DNA from: Lentimicrobiaceae bacterium
GTDB taxonomy: Bacteria > Bacteroidota > Bacteroidia > Bacteroidales > F082
Assembly: GCA_015061365.1 (NCBI GenBank)
Contig: SUWS01000011.1
Coordinates: 1-54,216, forward strand
Reading direction: 5' to 3'
Length of the DNA: 54,216 bases
Both the position numbers and the translations under genes were made by a program. Shown here piece after piece: positions 36,219 through 45,475 of the stretch; within the stretch, counting starts at the first letter, position 1, and each line of letters opens with the position of its first letter. The notes under the pieces are model-generated. The model had not been told where the DNA came from. It saw nothing but the letters and a program-made list of their open reading frames with translations, and made no database searches.

Positions 36219-37412
36219 TTAATATAGGAAGTTATCGTATGGGTATCTGATGGCGTGCATATCTTTTATTTCTTTGTACAGAAGATCCCTGAACTCTTGG
36301 TAGTTGTCTTTCTCTACTGCCGAGATGAATATGCAGTTGTTACCTTTCGCCATCCAAGTCTTTTTCCAATCTTCTAATGAATAGTTACGTTTTGTTATCG
36401 GAGTGAGGTCGTCTTCTTCTTTCTCGATATAATTGTATGCGTCTATCTTGTTGAATACCATGATGACTTTCTTATCACCGGCTCCGATTTCATTAAGTGT
36501 TTTGTTCACGACTTCAATCTGCGACTCGAAATCAGGATGTGAGATGTCGACTACGTGAAGCAGAATATCAGATTCTCTTACTTCATCCAATGTCGACTTA
36601 AAAGATTCTACAAGTTGATGAGGCAGTTTTCTTATGAAACCTACTGTGTCTGACAACAGGAAAGGAAGGTTTTCCACCACTACTTTACGTACCGTCGTTT
36701 CCAAAGTAGCGAACAATTTGTTTTCGGCGAATACATCAGATTTACTCAGGAGATTCATTATCGTTGACTTACCTACGTTGGTATATCCTACGAGAGCTAC
36801 TCTTACGAGTTGACCGCGGTTCTTACGTTGTACGGTCTTCTGCATATCAATTTCTTTAAGTCTTTCTTTGAGACTTGTGATTTTGTCGCGTATGATACGA
36901 CGGTCGGTTTCGATTTCTTTTTCACCTGGGCCTCTGAGTCCGATACCGCCCTTTTGTCGTTCCAAGTGTGTCCACATACCCGTCAGTCGTGGAAGCATAT
37001 ATTGATATTGTGCGAGTTCCACCTGTGTCTTGGCGTGTGCTGTTCGTGCGTTTTTGGCGAAGATGTCTAAGATGAGATTTGTTCTGTCAAGGATTTTGCA
37101 TTCCAATTCTTTCTCTATGTTACGCAGTTGTGTAGGTGAGAGTTCATCATCGAAGACAGCCATCGTGATGTTTTCAGCTTTGATATATTGGCGAACCTCC
37201 TCTAACTTTCCTGACCCGAGATATGTCACGCTGTTGGGATGGTCGAGAGGTTGTATGAAACGAGCCGTTGGAACTCCTCCTGCCGTTTCTATCAAGAATG
37301 CGAGTTCGTCTAAATATTCCTCAGTCTTCTCCCTGTTCTGCTGTTGTGTACATACAGCAATCAGCACTGCTGTCTCCTGCTTCTCCTCGTAAACTACAAA
37401 CTTATCACCCAT
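36219..37412 (-). CDS. hflX: Ribosome-associated GTPase HflX
   Basis: 397 residues. The N-terminal HflX domain includes the glycine-rich GGIGLRGPGE linker (about residues 155-164). The GTPase domain has GYTNVGKST (G1), DTVGFI (G3) and NKID (G4). HflX binds and splits stalled ribosomes. A heptamer array occupies the gap to trpS upstream. Confidence 0.97.
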   Translation of the reverse strand: MGDKFVVYEEKQETAVLIAVCTQQQNREKTEEYLDELAFLIETAGGVPTARFIQPLDHPNSVTYLGSGKLEEVRQYIKAENITMAVFDDELSPTQLRNIEKELECKILDRTNLILDIFAKNARTAHAKTQVELAQYQYMLPRLTGMWTHLERQKGGIGLRGPGEKEIETDRRIIRDKITSLKERLKEIDMQKTVQRKNRGQLVRVALVGYTNVGKSTIMNLLSKSDVFAENKLFATLETTVRKVVVENLPFLLSDTVGFIRKLPHQLVESFKSTLDEVRESDILLHVVDISHPDFESQIEVVNKTLNEIGAGDKKVIMVFNKIDAYNYIEKEEDDLTPITKRNYSLEDWKKTWMAKGNNCIFISAVEKDNYQEFRDLLYKEIKDMHAIRYPYDNFLY

Positions 37413-37420
37413 AGATTAAA

Positions 37421-37483
37421 TTGAAAATTGAAAATTGAAAGTTGAAAGTTGAGAATTAATACCTTAAACCTTAAACCAATTAA
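37421..37483. repeat. Heptamer array between trpS and hflX
   Basis: Nine consecutive 7-bp units: TTGAAAA x2, TTGAAAG x2, TTGAGAA, TTAATAC, CTTAAAC x2, CAATTAA. It fills the gap and ends directly at the trpS stop codon. Confidence 0.85.
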
Positions 37484-38482
37484 TTAAAAACTTCTAAAAC
37501 CAATAATTTCTCTAACTTCTTTAATTGTCTTACTTGCGCTTTCGTGGGCTTTTTCTGCGCCCATGCGAGCTACCTTCTTGATATATTCGTCATTACTTGA
37601 GAGTTCGTTGATACGTTCGCGGAATGGTGTCACCACTTGGATGATGTCTTCTGCGAGTTGTTTTTTCATATCGCCATAACGGATGCTCATGTTGTTATAA
37701 GCGTCGTCGAAGAACTGAACTGTCTCAGGAGCGGATACGATCTTCATGAGGTTGAAGAGATTCTGTATTGGTTCCGGTTTCTCCTGATTAGGTTCTGTAG
37801 GACCGCTGTCAGTCACTGCGCGCATCACTTTCTTACGGATCGACTTGTCGTCTTCGTAAAGGAAGATGGCGTTGCCTTCACCTTCCGATTTGCCCATCTT
37901 GCCGCTTCCGTCTAATCCTGGTACTTTCACCAAGGCGTTGCCGAAGTTGAAAGCCTGTGGTATAGGGAAATATTCTGTCTGGTATATGCGGTTAAAGCGT
38001 TCTGCGAAGTCACGGGCTTTTTCAAGATTTTGTTCTTGGTCTTTACCTACGGGGATATAGTTTGACTTGTGAATCAAAATATCGGCTGCCATGAGAGTGG
38101 GGTAGGTGAGAAGACCGGCGTTTACGTTATCAGGTTGTTTGCGTACTTTTTCTTTAAAGGTGGTGACGCGTTCCAACTCGCCGATATATGCGTTCATGTT
38201 CAGGAAAAGATAAAGCTCCACTACTTCTGGAACATCACTCTGTACATATAACGTCGCTTTTTCGGGGTCGAGACCTGCAGCGAGATATTCTACCAAAATC
38301 TGTTTCACTCTTCCATGAAGATCATCTGGATGAGGATGTGTCGTAAGTGAATGATAGTCTGCAATGAAGAAGTAACAATTATAATTGTCTTGCAATTTGA
38401 TGAAGTTCTGTACCGCTCCGTAATAATTACCGAGGTGTAAGTTGCCTGTTGGTCTGATACCGCTTAAAACTATTTCTTTCAT
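37484..38482 (-). CDS. trpS: Tryptophanyl-tRNA synthetase
   Basis: Charges tRNA-Trp. Class I signatures: TGNLHLGNYYG (HIGH equivalent) near residue 12 and KMGKSEG (KMSKS equivalent) near 195. 332 residues is the normal bacterial length. Its promoter (38500-38507) with the flanking heptamer array resembles those of the epimerase and the TPR regulator. Confidence 0.97.
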   Translation of the reverse strand: MKEIVLSGIRPTGNLHLGNYYGAVQNFIKLQDNYNCYFFIADYHSLTTHPHPDDLHGRVKQILVEYLAAGLDPEKATLYVQSDVPEVVELYLFLNMNAYIGELERVTTFKEKVRKQPDNVNAGLLTYPTLMAADILIHKSNYIPVGKDQEQNLEKARDFAERFNRIYQTEYFPIPQAFNFGNALVKVPGLDGSGKMGKSEGEGNAIFLYEDDKSIRKKVMRAVTDSGPTEPNQEKPEPIQNLFNLMKIVSAPETVQFFDDAYNNMSIRYGDMKKQLAEDIIQVVTPFRERINELSSNDEYIKKVARMGAEKAHESASKTIKEVREIIGFRSF

Positions 38483-38499
38483 ATAAATAAATTAATACG

Positions 38500-38507
38500 C
38501 AAAGATA
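38500..38507 (-). promoter_or_regulatory. -7 promoter element (TATCTTTG) of trpS
   Basis: TAnnTTTG match 17 nt before the start codon. CAA units of the adjoining array (TTG on the transcribed direction) recur every 7 bp, one 23 nt upstream of the box. Confidence 0.65.
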
Positions 38508-38514
38508 ATAAAAA

Positions 38515-38707
38515 GTCAACAGACAACAGACAACGGACAAGGGATTTTTTTAAAAACTGATAATGATTCTCAGACACACGTCCGTATGCCTCTACAGGAG
38601 ATACTACCAACAGCTAATCCTCTATAATCATAAAAAACTGTTGTCTGTTGTCCGTTGTCTGTTGACATTCAAATCAACTTTCAACTTTCCATTTTCAATT
38701 TTTAATT
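38515..38707. repeat. Inverted heptamer arrays between the YfcC carrier and trpS
   Basis: Left arm: CAACAGA, CAACAGA, CAACGGA, CAAGGGA (38517-38544). Right arm: CTGTTGT, CTGTTGT, CCGTTGT, CTGTTGA (38638-38665), complementary to the left. The 7-bp register continues through CATTCAA, ATCAACT, TTCAACT, TTCCATT, TTCAATT, TTTAATT to 38707, 3 nt from the carrier stop. About 93 bp of non-repeat DNA lies between the arms. Confidence 0.88.
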
Positions 38708-38709
38708 TA

Positions 38710-40359
38710 TCAAAATCCTTCAAGGTTCATCGTCACTGTCGGAATCAATAATATTCCTCCTATTATGATAAGCAATAGGATGAACTTCCAAACCCATTTG
38801 AACCATTTCTGATACGGCACTCTTGCAACTCCGAGTGCCGCGATTAGGACTCCTGATGTCGGTGTAATCATATTGGTGAAGCCGTCGCCGAACTGGAACG
38901 CCATCACTGTAGCTTGACGGCAGACTCCTATCAGGTCGCTGAACGGAGCCATGATAGGCATCGTTATCGCCGCTTTCGCCGAACCTGATGGAATAACGAC
39001 GTTGACGATAGTCTGTATAGCATACATTATCTCAACGGAAGCTATCTTGCCTAAGTCGGTCATCGATTTTGAAAGTCCGTATAAAATAGTGTCGATGATT
39101 CCGCCTTCCTGCAATATTATCACGATGCCGCCCGCGAGACCTACAACGACAGCAGCCGAAAGAATATCGCTCATGCCTTCTATAAACAGCTTAGCTATCT
39201 CGTTGGCGGTCTTACCTATCGCCAAACCACTTGCTATTCCCATCACTAAGAACAAAGTCGCGATCTCCATCACGTACCAGCCGTAACCCATAACGCCGAC
39301 GATAAGATAAAGAATAGTGTAAAGTAAAATTAACAATATGAAGTTATGTACTGTCTTTCTCATGGAAAGCGGTCCGACTATCGCAAACAAAGCTGTCAGT
39401 ATTGGAATTACCGGTGCAGTAAAAGAAGCGTTGCCTACTTCTAAAGTCGTTGTCGGATAACAGAAAGAGAATATCGTCATCGCGATAAGAAGTGCGGCAT
39501 AGACATACCAGGCACGTTTGCATTTTATCGGTTCATACTCCTGCTGTCCTTCAATATTATGTGTTCTCCAATAAGCGTCTTCTTCATACATGATTGATGA
39601 CTTCGGATTCTTCTTTACCTTCTTAGCGTAAAGCAAGACGAAAGTTATCAGCACTATATTAAGTACAAACCAGCAGAATATTCTGTAACCTATTCCTGAG
39701 AAGAGAGGCACTTCCGCTATTCCTTGGGCGATGCCGATAGTGAAAGGATTCAATATCGCGCCGGCGAAACCGACATGAGCCGCCACATAAACCATGCAGA
39801 CTCCGACTATGGAGTCGTAACCCATCGATATTGCTAACGGAATTATTATGATGATAAACGCGATACATTCCTCGCTCATCCCGAATATGGCACCGAACAA
39901 ACTGAAGAGCAGCATTATCAACACGATGATGATATTATCGACGCCGAGGATTTTAAATAATTTATAATTTTCTAATTTCTTAGTAAACTTCAGGAAAGAA
40001 AATATTCCCATATCGATGGCGTGACTTTTATTCATGATCCAGAAAGCGCCGCCGATTATGAGAATGAAAACTATTATTGAACTTTGTTTCTCGAAACCTT
40101 TGAACAAAGCCGAGAATATCTGCCATGTCTGAGGTTCGGAATCATATTCGCCTTGATATTCGGCGGGAAGTTCGTCTTGATAATAGAAGTTCATCTCCGT
40201 TGTTTCCGTTCCATCAACGACGACATTTTCCTTGATATAAAATCCGGGTTCCACAAACCACGTCATCATCGCAGCGATAATGATGATGAAAAAAACTATC
40301 ACGAATGTATGCGGTACTGACGTGGCTCGCCGCGTCCCTACATTAATTTTCTGTGCCAT
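38710..40359 (-). CDS. YfcC/DcuC-family carboxylate carrier
   Basis: A 549-residue inner-membrane transporter with about 12 hydrophobic helices. The N-terminal PHTFVIVFFIIIIAAMMTWFVEPGFY and the paired segments FGMSEECIAFIIIIIPLAISMGYD and AHVGFAGAILNPFTIGIAQGIAEVP match the YfcC branch of the DcuC/CitM-like superfamily. VIPSGSAKAAITMPIMAP in the second half is also typical. The substrate is probably a C4-dicarboxylate, amino acid or short peptide; the sequence does not decide. Confidence 0.9.
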   Translation of the reverse strand: MAQKINVGTRRATSVPHTFVIVFFIIIIAAMMTWFVEPGFYIKENVVVDGTETTEMNFYYQDELPAEYQGEYDSEPQTWQIFSALFKGFEKQSSIIVFILIIGGAFWIMNKSHAIDMGIFSFLKFTKKLENYKLFKILGVDNIIIVLIMLLFSLFGAIFGMSEECIAFIIIIIPLAISMGYDSIVGVCMVYVAAHVGFAGAILNPFTIGIAQGIAEVPLFSGIGYRIFCWFVLNIVLITFVLLYAKKVKKNPKSSIMYEEDAYWRTHNIEGQQEYEPIKCKRAWYVYAALLIAMTIFSFCYPTTTLEVGNASFTAPVIPILTALFAIVGPLSMRKTVHNFILLILLYTILYLIVGVMGYGWYVMEIATLFLVMGIASGLAIGKTANEIAKLFIEGMSDILSAAVVVGLAGGIVIILQEGGIIDTILYGLSKSMTDLGKIASVEIMYAIQTIVNVVIPSGSAKAAITMPIMAPFSDLIGVCRQATVMAFQFGDGFTNMITPTSGVLIAALGVARVPYQKWFKWVWKFILLLIIIGGILLIPTVTMNLEGF

Positions 40360-40373
40360 AAAATCTTTTTTTG

Positions 40374-40381
40374 CAAAGATA
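40374..40381 (-). promoter_or_regulatory. -7 promoter element (TATCTTTG) of the YfcC carrier
   Basis: TAnnTTTG match 14 nt before the start codon, with a TTTG (40404-40407, minus strand) 22 nt upstream as -33 element. Confidence 0.65.
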
Positions 40382-40485
40382 AAAAATGTCTTAAGGTTAA
40401 AGGCAAAAGACGAAAGTTTTTTTTATACGATGAATTTTTCTCATCTTTCAGTTAGATAAAGATAGTTTTCGTGGCACAAATTTTG

Positions 40486-40493
40486 TAATTTTG
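40486..40493 (+). promoter_or_regulatory. -7 promoter element (TAATTTTG) of the 40539 receptor gene
   Basis: TAnnTTTG match about 45 nt before the start codon. Confidence 0.6.
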
Positions 40494-40538
40494 CGCCCGC
40501 AAAAAAACGAGTATTTAACGAAACATTATTATTTCTAT

Positions 40539-43064
40539 ATGAAAAAATTATCATTGGTCCTTATCCTATTAATATCTTTTATACTACCTATTGATATTGT
40601 TGCATCTGAGACAGGAACCATGTCGGAAGGAGGCGAGATAAAAGGAAAAGTTATAGACACAGAGACTGACGAGCCGCTTGAATATGCTACCGTCAGTCTT
40701 TTTCATTCTCAGGATTCAACCTTAGTGACGGGAGTAATTACCGACAGCAAAGGTCTTTTCTCGTTAAAAGCCAAGCCAGGAAAGTATTATGTCGTGGTAC
40801 AATTCATGGGATATAAAGACAAGACCTTAAACGTGAACATCAAGGATAACAAGACTGTCGTTTATTTAGGAGAGATTCTTATGAATACAGATGCGGCTCT
40901 ACTTGATGAGGTGGAGATTGTAGCTGAGAAAAGCACCATGTCGATGACTCTCGACAAGCGCGTCTTCAACGTTGGTAAAGACGTCAGCAGCACAGCAGGT
41001 AACGCCATTGAAGTCCTCGACAACATACCTTCAGTCAATGTCGATGTTGACGGCAATGTCAGTCTTCGTGGTGACAGCGGCGTGCAGATCTTGGTTGACG
41101 GCAAAGTGTCTGGTCTTGCTGGAACGAGTACCCAAGACGCTCTACGCAGTTTGCAAGCCGATATGATTGAGAGAATTGAAGTCGTCACTAATCCTTCAGT
41201 ACGTTACGATGCCGAAGGTACAGCGGGTATCATCAACATCGTCCTTAAAAAAGATAAACGTAAGGGATTCAACGCTTCCGTCGACCTTCGCGGAGGATTC
41301 CCTGTACAATGGGGTGAGAAATTCTTTAAAGAAGACTTCCCGTTCCAAACAGGTATAGGCGCAAGTCTTAACTACAGATTCAAGAAATTCAACGTCTTCG
41401 CCAACTACAACTTCAACTACCGTGACGACATCAGTGAAGGTTATTCCATAACAGAATATTACGGCGACCTCATTTACGACCCGATCTTAGCAAATCATGA
41501 CGACGCCGAACAGATTACAGAACAACTTACATATCGTAACAGAAACAGAAAAGGTCATAACATAAGAGGCGGCTTCGACTATTATTTCACCGACGACGAC
41601 ATATTGACTTTCAGTGCTATGTACAGACAATCTGACGGACACAATACCCCGGCGGTGACTTATATCGACAAATTCCCATTCCAAGGAATCAATAATTACT
41701 CATTACGTACGGAAGACTGGTTCAATGAAAGACCTATGATGGAATACACTCTCTCGTACGACAAATATTTCGGAAGCAAAGACAACTCACTCAAAGCATC
41801 GGTACGTTACTTTACAAATTCTGATACAGAATGGTCAGACATTGTAGATGCAGAATTCTTAACGGAAGAAGATCTTAATAACAACAATCCTTTCTACAGC
41901 ATAAATCAACATACTTACGCACAAGAGAACCAGCAGAACCTTCAGGCAACCGTCGATTACGTCCGTCATTACGGTCTTTCTGTAATAGAATTCGGAGGTA
42001 AATATACCGGACGCTGGATCAACAATAATATGATGGTTACTGAAAACGATTCTATCCTCGAGGATTATACTCACGACTTCGATTATAATCAACAAGTGGC
42101 TGCGCTTTATGGTAGTTATGGCAGAGAGTTCGGACGTTTTTCCGGACAGGTGGGACTACGTGGCGAGTTTACCTTGATAGACACTTATCTCACGGGAACA
42201 AATAGCGGCAGCAATCAAAGATACCTTAACGTCTTTCCTACCGGACACCTTAATTATTCATTAACGGAAGTAGACCAGATTCAAGCGAGTTACGCACGTC
42301 GTATCCGCCGTCCTTGGTACGGTCAGATGGCTCCTTTCAGTTCTTTCAACGACGACCGTAACATCAGAACAGGTAATCCTGACCTGAAACCTATTTTCAC
42401 CGATAGTTACGAATTCTCTTACCTTCGTTTCTGGGAAAGAGGTAACATCAACTTCACGGCTTATTACCGTCACAGCACAGATGTCATCCGTAACTTCACT
42501 ACTGTAGTAGGTGACATATCGATCAGCCGTCCGGAGAACTTCGGCATCAGCGACGACTATGGTATCGAACTTGTCGGTTCGTTAGACATCTTCAAATGGT
42601 GGAATGTCAACGGCAGCATCAACTTCTTCAAGTCGAACACCGTAGGCGATTGGAACGGCAGACATTACACCACCGATTCATATAACACGTTCGCACGTAT
42701 AGTCACAAAGTTCAGACTTAAGAACATCTGCGATTTCCAAATCTCAGGACGTTATATGGGTCCTCGCGAAGAACCTCTCGGTTACAGCGAAGCTAACTAT
42801 TGGTGTGACTTCGCAGCTTCACGCGATGTCTTCAACAAAAACGCAACTATCTCTCTTAACATCCGCGATGTCTTCGGTAGCCGTCAACATGGTGGCGAAT
42901 CGTGGGGCGACAACTTCTGGCAATATAGCGAAAACAGCTGGAGCACCACATCGGTGACGCTCAACTTCAACTATCGTATCAACCAGCAGCAAAATAACAA
43001 GAGAAGAATGCAACAAAACGGAAGCGACAGCTACGAAAGCGAAGGCGGCGAGATGGAATATTGA
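40539..43064 (+). CDS. TonB-receptor-like outer-membrane protein (OMP_b-brl_3 type)
   Basis: 841 residues. The start at 40539 (MKKLSLVLILLISFILPIDIVAS) gives a signal peptide; a TTG-initiated frame from 40491 would overlap the promoter box and is rejected. A CarboxypepD_reg-like domain follows (about 32-115: IKGKVIDTETDEPLEYATV, FMGYKDKTL). A plug-like domain (about 130-240) includes VLDNIPSVNVDVDGNVSLRG and YDAEGTAGIINIVLKK. The remainder is a barrel of the family found in many Bacteroidota as outer membrane beta-barrel protein. The tail is polar (NNKRRMQQNGSDSYES). The ligand is unknown. No SusD partner. Confidence 0.9.
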   Translation: MKKLSLVLILLISFILPIDIVASETGTMSEGGEIKGKVIDTETDEPLEYATVSLFHSQDSTLVTGVITDSKGLFSLKAKPGKYYVVVQFMGYKDKTLNVNIKDNKTVVYLGEILMNTDAALLDEVEIVAEKSTMSMTLDKRVFNVGKDVSSTAGNAIEVLDNIPSVNVDVDGNVSLRGDSGVQILVDGKVSGLAGTSTQDALRSLQADMIERIEVVTNPSVRYDAEGTAGIINIVLKKDKRKGFNASVDLRGGFPVQWGEKFFKEDFPFQTGIGASLNYRFKKFNVFANYNFNYRDDISEGYSITEYYGDLIYDPILANHDDAEQITEQLTYRNRNRKGHNIRGGFDYYFTDDDILTFSAMYRQSDGHNTPAVTYIDKFPFQGINNYSLRTEDWFNERPMMEYTLSYDKYFGSKDNSLKASVRYFTNSDTEWSDIVDAEFLTEEDLNNNNPFYSINQHTYAQENQQNLQATVDYVRHYGLSVIEFGGKYTGRWINNNMMVTENDSILEDYTHDFDYNQQVAALYGSYGREFGRFSGQVGLRGEFTLIDTYLTGTNSGSNQRYLNVFPTGHLNYSLTEVDQIQASYARRIRRPWYGQMAPFSSFNDDRNIRTGNPDLKPIFTDSYEFSYLRFWERGNINFTAYYRHSTDVIRNFTTVVGDISISRPENFGISDDYGIELVGSLDIFKWWNVNGSINFFKSNTVGDWNGRHYTTDSYNTFARIVTKFRLKNICDFQISGRYMGPREEPLGYSEANYWCDFAASRDVFNKNATISLNIRDVFGSRQHGGESWGDNFWQYSENSWSTTSVTLNFNYRINQQQNNKRRMQQNGSDSYESEGGEMEY

Positions 43065-43087
43065 TGAGTGAGACACACTGGCACAAG

Positions 43088-43125
43088 AAAAAGGGACGTG
43101 GCAAAATGAAGCCACGTCCCTTTTT
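43088..43125. terminator. Bidirectional terminator between the receptor and DPP7 genes
   Basis: A perfect 15-bp stem (AAAAAGGGACGTGGC with its complement), 8-nt loop, with T-runs on either strand. It separates convergent genes. Confidence 0.92.
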
Positions 43126-43132
43126 AGTGATG

Positions 43133-43167
43133 TCAATTATCAATTATCAATTTTCGACTGTCAATTC
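43133..43167. repeat. Heptamer array overlapping the end of the DPP7 gene
   Basis: Five 7-bp units: TCAATTA, TCAATTA, TCAATTT, TCGACTG, TCAATTC. The third unit contains the DPP7 stop codon (43147-43149), so the C-terminal LTVEN is repeat-encoded. Confidence 0.78.
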
Positions 43168-45360
43168 TTCTGTTGCTGGTTCGCTTTTTACTATTGTCAA
43201 TTCCTCGATGAGGTTTGTTGCGCCAGCATATTTGTCGATGATGAACAAGACGTAACGTGCGTCAACATTGATTGTACGTTGTAATTTAGGTTCAAAGTTG
43301 ACATCGCCGCTCATAGCTTCCCAGTTACCGTCGAAAGCGAGACCGATGAGTTCGCCTTTGCTGTTCATGATAGGACTGCCTGAGTTACCGCCTGTGATGT
43401 CGTTTGTTGAGAGGAAACATACGACCAACTCGCCGTTTTCGTCAGCATATTGACCGAAGTCTCTTGCCTCGATGAGGTCTAACAATCTTTGTGGGACATC
43501 GAATTCATAATCGCCAGGAACATATTTTTCCATGATACCGTTAGCTGTACAGATGTAATCGTAGTGGATAGCGTCAGCTGGTTGGTAATCTTGAACTGAA
43601 CCGTAGCTCATACGCATTGATGAGTTAGCATCTGGATATAAAGATTTCTCTGGTTGTGTCTCAGCGTAGAATTCTCGTAATCCTTTAACGAAGAGATGAT
43701 TGTTTTCGTCAATTGTCTGCATTGCCATACGATAAGGAGCGAGACCGCTCATCAAATGGTTTATCATGATATTCATAACTACGTAAGCTGGATCTTTCTC
43801 GATTTTCTTAGCGTTAGGTTTTTCGATGAAAGCCTTGATTGATTCTGGTGTTGCGAAGATTGAGTTTTCTAAGATGTCGTTTGCCAAAGCTACAACGTCG
43901 CCTTTGTATTTCTTTTCAACTAAGTTATAGAAGTCAGGATTTGCTTCAGCGTTGAAAGTGTTGTAATATAATTTCAACATCTCAACCAACATCTTATCTT
44001 CTAAAGGTTTGTATGTCTCAGCGAAGAAAGCATCTACATCGATAGCTTTAAGAGCTTCTTCAGCGGCAGCAACGGCTTCTTTATCTTTCTTATCGATGTC
44101 GACGTAAGCTGCAAATTCCCCTGCAATTCCTATTGCACCTGTCATGGCGAGGTAGTTAGGATAATATATGTTTTCACTGAGTTCAGATACAAGAGCGTAG
44201 TTTTCTTTCAAGGTATTCAATACTTCACCGTATTCTTCTGTACGAGTTTTGTCGCTATCGACCCATTCTGTAAATTGATTTTCAAGTTCAGCTTTTGTCT
44301 CAGCTACTTTGTTTTTACGGAGCATCAACATCTGACCTTCGAAGTTTTTCCATGTGTTAGCGAGACCTGCTTTGTCGTCGGCATACATGATATTGACGGC
44401 AGCGTCTTTTTGCATGAACTCGTCCATGATGTCTGTCTGAAGTTTGAAAATTTCATGGATGATTGGATAGAAAGTATCGACATTATAATCTATTCCGTAA
44501 GAAGTCATATAACGTTCTGTTGAGCCAGGGAATCCCCAGATCATGGTGTAGTCATCTTTTTGGATGCCGTCCAAACTGATTGGGAGATGATGTTTAGGAG
44601 TGATAGGTTTGTTGTCTGGTGAATAAGGAGCTGGATTGCCGTCGGCATCACCGTAAACACGGAAGATGGAGAAGTCGCCGGTGTGACGAGGCCACATCCA
44701 ATTGTCGGTGTCGCCACCGAACTTACCTACTGATGAAGGAGGTGTTCCAACGAGACGTACGTCGGTATATACTTGATATACGAACATATAATATTCATTA
44801 CCTTCAAAGAAACTGCTGATGATTGGGTTGTATTTTCCATCTTCAGAAGCAGCTGCTTCTAATTCCTTAGCTTTTTCTCTGATGGCGCGGTTACGTTGAG
44901 CCCAGTCCATAGTATCATTAACGACAGAAAGGACTTGTTCGGTAACATCTTCCATACGTACCAAGAAAGAAGCTGATGTTCCTCCGACAGGAAGTTCTTC
45001 GCTGAAGTCTTTAGCCCAGAATCCGTCTGTGAGATAATCATGTTCTACGGTGCTGAGTTTTTGGATGTCGCTATATCCACAGTGATGGTTGGTGAATAAG
45101 AGACCGTGTTTTGAAACGATTTCGCCTGTGCAGAAGAAACCACGTGGAGTCGCACCTGTTGAAAGACCTACGATAGCGTCTTTTAAGCTGCTGTTGTTGA
45201 TGCTGTAAAGTTCTTCAGGAGTAAGTTGAAGACCCATCTTTTGCATGTCTACATAATTCAAACGCTCGACGAACATAGGTAACCACATACCTTCGTCAGC
45301 ACGTACTTTGCCCATTAGTGAGAAAATTGCGAGGGCTACAAATAAGAATGTTTTTTTCAT
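43147..45360 (-). CDS. S46-family dipeptidyl peptidase (DPP7-like)
   Basis: A 737-residue periplasmic serine exopeptidase that releases dipeptides. The signal peptide ends near residue 22. The catalytic His is in LLFTNHHCGYSD (H92/H93) and the catalytic Ser in TGGNSGSP. The downstream specificity region reads LAFDGNWEAMSGD; the Gly in FDGNWE is the DPP7 type, whereas DPP11, specific for acidic residues, has Arg there, so broad hydrophobic P1 preference is predicted. The neighbour is another peptidase, which supports peptide use. Confidence 0.93.
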   Translation of the reverse strand: MKKTFLFVALAIFSLMGKVRADEGMWLPMFVERLNYVDMQKMGLQLTPEELYSINNSSLKDAIVGLSTGATPRGFFCTGEIVSKHGLLFTNHHCGYSDIQKLSTVEHDYLTDGFWAKDFSEELPVGGTSASFLVRMEDVTEQVLSVVNDTMDWAQRNRAIREKAKELEAAASEDGKYNPIISSFFEGNEYYMFVYQVYTDVRLVGTPPSSVGKFGGDTDNWMWPRHTGDFSIFRVYGDADGNPAPYSPDNKPITPKHHLPISLDGIQKDDYTMIWGFPGSTERYMTSYGIDYNVDTFYPIIHEIFKLQTDIMDEFMQKDAAVNIMYADDKAGLANTWKNFEGQMLMLRKNKVAETKAELENQFTEWVDSDKTRTEEYGEVLNTLKENYALVSELSENIYYPNYLAMTGAIGIAGEFAAYVDIDKKDKEAVAAAEEALKAIDVDAFFAETYKPLEDKMLVEMLKLYYNTFNAEANPDFYNLVEKKYKGDVVALANDILENSIFATPESIKAFIEKPNAKKIEKDPAYVVMNIMINHLMSGLAPYRMAMQTIDENNHLFVKGLREFYAETQPEKSLYPDANSSMRMSYGSVQDYQPADAIHYDYICTANGIMEKYVPGDYEFDVPQRLLDLIEARDFGQYADENGELVVCFLSTNDITGGNSGSPIMNSKGELIGLAFDGNWEAMSGDVNFEPKLQRTINVDARYVLFIIDKYAGATNLIEELTIVKSEPATEELTVEN

Positions 45361-45405
45361 TTTAGTATTTATTTAAATTGTTATTGTTGAGAAATTTATT
45401 TTTAT

Positions 45406-45473
45406 GCATTGAGCTTTGAGCCATGAGCTTTGAGCACACATATGCTCACGGCTCATAGCCCATAGCTCACGGC
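45406..45473. repeat. GAGCTTT/GCTCATA heptamer hairpin
   Basis: Left arm 45406-45436 and right arm 45443-45473, 31 nt each with a 6-nt loop. 24 of 31 positions pair, and the mismatches fall at the variable positions of the heptamer. It ends 2 nt from the M49 peptidase stop. Same unit family as the insertions in the TPR regulator. Confidence 0.9.
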
Positions 45474-45475
45474 TT

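Noticed and set aside
43147..45360. Assignment as DPP11.
   Set aside because: The specificity position reads Gly in FDGNWE, the DPP7 type, not Arg.
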